From VRUE01 sp045805805 (GTDB lineage: Bacteria; Actinomycetota; Thermoleophilia; Solirubrobacterales; 70-9), in contig JBJMKO010000055.1 of NCBI GenBank assembly GCA_045805805.1, positions 1-64,000 on the forward strand: DNA of 64,000 nt. Reading direction: 5' to 3'. Shown in pieces: positions 61,331-64,000 of the stretch. The notes beneath the pieces are model-generated. The model had not been told where the DNA came from, searched no databases, and saw only the letters and a list, made by a program, of their open reading frames with translations. Position 1 is the stretch's first letter; each line of letters begins with the position of its first letter. The position numbers were made by a program, and so were the translations under genes.

Positions 61331-61959
61331 CCGAGGTCGTCTCGATCCCCGGTGACGGGGCCGACGCGGCTCGCTCTGCGCTGGAGCGCTGTATCGCCGC
61401 GGGCGGTGTCGCCGTCTTTCCCGCCGACGGCCTCTACGGGCTCGCCTGCGACCCGCTGGACGCAGCGGCGATCGAGCGCATCCACCGGATCAAGGGGCGC
61501 GACGACGGCAAGCCCTCGGCTGTCCTCTACTTCTCGCCCCTGGCGATGCGCGAGCTGGTCGAGGGCTTCGGCCCACGAACGCGCGAAGCGGTGGGGGCTC
61601 TGCTCCCGGGCCCGGTCACCCTCGTCGTCGCCAACCCGCAGGGGCGCTACCCGCTTGCCTGCCGTGAGGACGCGGAGCGGCTCGGCGTGCGCCTGATCGC
61701 CGGTCCGTTGGCCGGGACGATGTGCCCGGTCTTCCAGACCTCGGCAAATCTCAGCGGGGAGCCCGCACCTGCTCTGCTCTCCGGCGTGCCGGATGAGATC
61801 CTCGCCGCTGTCGACCTCTCGATCGACGGAGGGGAGCTGATCGGCCGACCTTCCACGGTCGTCGATCTCACCGGTTTCGAGGAGAGCGGTGAGTGGGCCA
61901 TTCTGCGTGAGGGAGGTATGACGGCCGGGGACCTGGCCGGTCGGCTGCCGAGGACTTAG
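61327..61959 (+). CDS. tsaC: L-threonylcarbamoyladenylate synthase (YrdC/Sua5 family)
   Basis: A 210-residue YrdC-domain enzyme that makes threonylcarbamoyl-AMP for the t6A modification of tRNA. It has the KxR-type motif IKGRDDGKPSAVLYFS near residue 55, LLPGPVTLVVANPQGRYPL, and the SAN motif QTSANLSGEPAP near 140. It lacks the C-terminal Sua5 domain, so it is TsaC-like in length. It starts with an ATGA overlap on prmC. Confidence 0.94.
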   Translation: MTEVVSIPGDGADAARSALERCIAAGGVAVFPADGLYGLACDPLDAAAIERIHRIKGRDDGKPSAVLYFSPLAMRELVEGFGPRTREAVGALLPGPVTLVVANPQGRYPLACREDAERLGVRLIAGPLAGTMCPVFQTSANLSGEPAPALLSGVPDEILAAVDLSIDGGELIGRPSTVVDLTGFEESGEWAILREGGMTAGDLAGRLPRT

Positions 61960-61967
61960 TGTCATAG

Positions 61968-61999
61968 TTGACTAACACAGCAGTGGGAGCTACTGTGTT
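61968..61999 (+). promoter_or_regulatory. Promoter with overlapping AACACAG/CTGTGTT operator before the GntR gene
   Basis: TTGACT (61968-61973), a 17-bp spacer and TACTGT (61991-61996) form a good sigma-70-type promoter. The inverted repeat AACACAG (61974-61980) / CTGTGTT (61993-61999) lies in the spacer and over the -10 box. Initiation near 62003 would leave only about 3 nt before ATG 62006, implying a leaderless mRNA. Confidence 0.65.
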
Positions 62000-62005
62000 G
62001 ATGTA

Positions 62006-62785
62006 ATGGCACAGCAAGCCGCAGACCCTGAGGCCACGCCTTTCTCGACCGACCCTACCGCGGAGCTGCCGGTCGGCGTTCAGCTCTCCTGGCGCCTGCG
62101 GGCTCTGATCGCCACCGGCAGGCTCGCGGCGGGCGAGCGACTGCCGAGCTTCCGCCGCCTCGCCGGCTGGGCGGGCGTCAACGTCAACACCGTGAGGGCG
62201 GTCTACGCCGGGCTCGAGGACGCCGGGCTCGTCGTCAGCCGCCAGGGGCAGGGAACCTTCGTCGCGGATGGAATCGAGGCTGCCCCGGCGCTGGAGGAGA
62301 TCGCCGTAGATGCGCTGCGGCGCGTGCGCGAGGCGGGGCTCGACCCCTGCGACCTGATCGTCGTCGCCGCCGCCTGCGCGAGCATGGAGGACGGCGAAGA
62401 GGCTTTCCCGGAGCTCGCCCCCGACCTTCCCGACTTCGCCGGGGAGAGCGAGGCGATCGAGGTGCGCCACGAGCTGCGTCGCCAGATCGCCAGGCTCGAG
62501 GCCGAGCTGGCGGCCTACGTCCGCGATCTTCCGGCGGACATGCCGACCGCGAGCCGCTTCTCCGAGGCCCACGTCGCCGGCGTCGAGGAGCTGGAGCAGA
62601 CTCGGGACACCCTGATCGCCAAGCTCTCCGAGGCGCAGCAGGCGGCCGAGCGGCGGGCAAAAGAGGTGGGCGAAGCTCGTGCCCGCCGTGAAGCTCAGCT
62701 CGGCGAGGAAAAGAGCGATGGACCGGGGGATTCGGGCGGGGGCCCTCTCGGCAGGGCGATGAGCTGGTGGCAGGCGAAGTCGTAA
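62006..62785 (+). CDS. GntR-family transcriptional regulator
   Basis: A 259-residue regulator. An N-terminal GntR winged helix spans about 18-90 (LSWRLRALIATGRLAAGERL, LAGWAGVNVNTVRAVYAGLE, LVVSRQGQGTFVADG). The C-terminal 160 residues are helical and probably coiled-coil (EVRHELRRQIARLEAELAAY and a Glu/Ala/Arg-rich stretch near 205-240), without a classical FadR or UTRA ligand domain, so it is closest to the YtrA type in outline. The palindrome over its promoter suggests autorepression. Its 3' end overlaps the permease gene, making it the likely regulator of that operon. Confidence 0.87.
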   Translation: MAQQAADPEATPFSTDPTAELPVGVQLSWRLRALIATGRLAAGERLPSFRRLAGWAGVNVNTVRAVYAGLEDAGLVVSRQGQGTFVADGIEAAPALEEIAVDALRRVREAGLDPCDLIVVAAACASMEDGEEAFPELAPDLPDFAGESEAIEVRHELRRQIARLEAELAAYVRDLPADMPTASRFSEAHVAGVEELEQTRDTLIAKLSEAQQAAERRAKEVGEARARREAQLGEEKSDGPGDSGGGPLGRAMSWWQAKS

Positions 62786-63573
62786 CCCGGGCGCTTCTGC
62801 CCGCGAAGTCCGCCTTCGAGCAGGTGGGGGAAATGATGATCCTCACCGCGAAGACGATCATCTCGGCAGTTCGGCCTCCCTATCCGTACGGCGAGGAGCT
62901 GGTCTGGCAGTTCCTCTTCGTGCTGAAGCTGTCCTGGTTCCCGCTGCTGATCTCGACTTTTGCCCTCAATCTCGGTGCGCCGGGCCTGCAGGCGGCGGGT
63001 GCCCTCTCGCTCTTTGGAGCGCTGGACCGGCTCGGCGGCTTCTTCGTGCTGACCGCGATTCGCTGGATCGGGCCGCTGGTGACCGCCATCGTCGTCGCCG
63101 GCGTGGCCGGCACCGCGATCACCGCCGACCTCGGCGCCCGCAAGATCCGCGAGGAGCTCGACGCCCTTCAGGTTCTCGGCGTCGATCCGATCAAGAACCT
63201 GGTCGTGCCGCGCTTCATCGCCCTGATAGTCGTCACCAGCCTGCTCGACATCTTCGCCATCGTCTTCGGGCTCTCCGCCGGCATAGCTGCCGAGCTGCTC
63301 TACAAGCAGTCGCTCGGCGGCTTCTTCGCGACGCTCTTCTCCAACGCCTCGGTGACCGATCTCTGGGGCTCGCTGCTGATGTGCATGATGTTCGGCGCGA
63401 TCATCGCGGTCGTCTGCTCCTTCAAGGGCATGACCGCGTCCGGCGGTGCCGCGGGCGTGGGCCGCGCGGTGAACCAGGCGGTGGTGATCGCCATCGTCGC
63501 GTCCTTCTTCTTTCAGTTCGTCTTCTCCGCGATTCTGCTCGCCACCAATCCCGAACTGCAGACGATCCGGTGA
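62767..63573 (+). CDS. MlaE/YrbE-family ABC permease, first of an Mce-type pair
   Basis: A 268-residue membrane permease. Several helices (about 40-60, 75-110, 140-180, 240-260) and the MlaE signature in VVAGVAGTAITADLGARKIREELDALQVLGVDP are present. In actinobacteria two YrbE permeases form the membrane core of Mce lipid importers. GTG 62767 gives an 18-bp overlap with the GntR gene; GTA 62782 in a GTAA overlap is where a start would be expected by analogy with neighbours. The second permease starts with a GTGA overlap. Confidence 0.9.
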   Translation: MAGEVVTRALLPAKSAFEQVGEMMILTAKTIISAVRPPYPYGEELVWQFLFVLKLSWFPLLISTFALNLGAPGLQAAGALSLFGALDRLGGFFVLTAIRWIGPLVTAIVVAGVAGTAITADLGARKIREELDALQVLGVDPIKNLVVPRFIALIVVTSLLDIFAIVFGLSAGIAAELLYKQSLGGFFATLFSNASVTDLWGSLLMCMMFGAIIAVVCSFKGMTASGGAAGVGRAVNQAVVIAIVASFFFQFVFSAILLATNPELQTIR

Positions 63574-64000
63574 TCGGCTGGCTCGACGTCCCCCGCGGCT
63601 GGCTCGACGCCTTCGGGGAGATCGCCCGCTTCGGCTCGCGCATGGCCGGCCTCGTCTACAGCGGTCGCGTCCTGCGCTTCTACGGCGAGAGCCTGCGTCA
63701 GGCGGGCATCCTGATCCTCGGCTCGGCGATGATCATCTGGGCCTTCGTCTTCATCCTCGGCCTCCAGTGCGGCCTGCAGGGCGCCTACTTCTTCCGTGCC
63801 CAGGGCGCCCCTGCCTACGCCGGTCTGTTCTCGGCCTGGTGCGATCTCCGCGAGGCCCTGCCCTACGCCTTCGGCTACATCCTCTCGGCCAAGGTCGGCA
63901 CCGGGATCGTCGCCGAGCTGGGCGCGATGCGGATCTCCGACGAGATCGACGCGCTCGAGGTGATGGGGATCCCGCCGGTCACCTTCCTCTGCGCGACCCG
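63570..64000 (+). CDS. MlaE/YrbE-family ABC permease, second of the pair (3' end beyond the window)
   Basis: The first 143 residues are visible. GTG 63570 overlaps the previous stop. After an amphipathic N-terminus come hydrophobic segments (SAMIIWAFVFILGLQCG and PYAFGYILSAKVGTGIVAEL) and the MlaE signature GTGIVAELGAMRISDEIDAL. It would pair with the first permease; Mce substrate-binding genes are expected immediately to the right. Confidence 0.9.
   Translation, partial: MIGWLDVPRGWLDAFGEIARFGSRMAGLVYSGRVLRFYGESLRQAGILILGSAMIIWAFVFILGLQCGLQGAYFFRAQGAPAYAGLFSAWCDLREALPYAFGYILSAKVGTGIVAELGAMRISDEIDALEVMGIPPVTFLCAT

Overview
The window is GC-rich, densely coded actinobacterial DNA. Gene content and order point to the class Thermoleophilia (Solirubrobacterales-like): a compact type IV pilus locus, a Get3/ArsA ATPase pair as in mycobacteria (Rv3679-Rv3680), a methyltransferase-GH57-glycosyltransferase trio as in Rv3030-Rv3032, and paired YrbE/MlaE permeases of an Mce locus. 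The taxonomic call is inference. No rRNA, tRNA, CRISPR array, prophage or intact insertion sequence was seen. NTGA start/stop overlaps are very common, so most of the window is organised as tight operons.

1-16.1 kb is a type IV pilus locus: pilB (5' end off the window), pilT, pilC, major pilin, a secreted repeat protein, two minor prepilins, prepilin peptidase, pilM, pilN, pilO and a fourth membrane-anchored assembly protein. A two-gene Fic/AAA-ATPase block with its own AT-rich promoters interrupts it between pilC and the pilin. A c-di-GMP-I (GEMM) riboswitch precedes the pilin gene. A membrane GGDEF protein at 56.3-57.8 kb could supply the ligand.

16.1-25.7 kb holds an HxlR regulator, an unrecognised 531-residue protein, the convergent ArsA/Get3 pair, and divergently a ParA that overlaps an N-terminally extended FtsZ; then gamma-glutamyltransferase and a class III nucleotide cyclase. 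25.7-32.6 kb has an AbiEi/DUF559 gene bracketed by related hairpins, then a cluster resembling the mycobacterial methylglucose lipopolysaccharide genes (methyltransferases, GH57 branching enzyme, GT4 glucosyltransferase, hexapeptide acyltransferase).

32.6-49.5 kb is dominated by acyl-CoA and branched-chain metabolism: MeaB, acyl-CoA dehydrogenase, aldehyde dehydrogenase, thioesterase, thiolase, a two-subunit B12 mutase whose specificity residues match isobutyryl-CoA mutase, EtfB, EtfA and ETF-quinone oxidoreductase. DipZ, leucyl aminopeptidase, a HAD phosphatase and regulators are interspersed. 49.6-57.8 kb has a DMT-type transporter, a three-gene sugar operon (DegT aminotransferase, epimerase fused to an MGDG-synthase-like glycosyltransferase, polysaccharide deacetylase), an alpha/beta hydrolase and the GGDEF protein. 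57.9-62.0 kb is the conserved rpmE-yqhQ-prfA-prmC-tsaC block. The window ends with a GntR regulator and two YrbE/MlaE permeases, the last one truncated.

The strongest non-coding theme is a dense set of long inverted repeats (arms of 14-29 bp) at gene ends and, in two cases, inside reading frames. Some are dispersed families: a 55-bp core identical at 37.2 and 59.2 kb, with compensatory changes in its outer arms. Others appear to be built from the 3' end of the adjacent gene.
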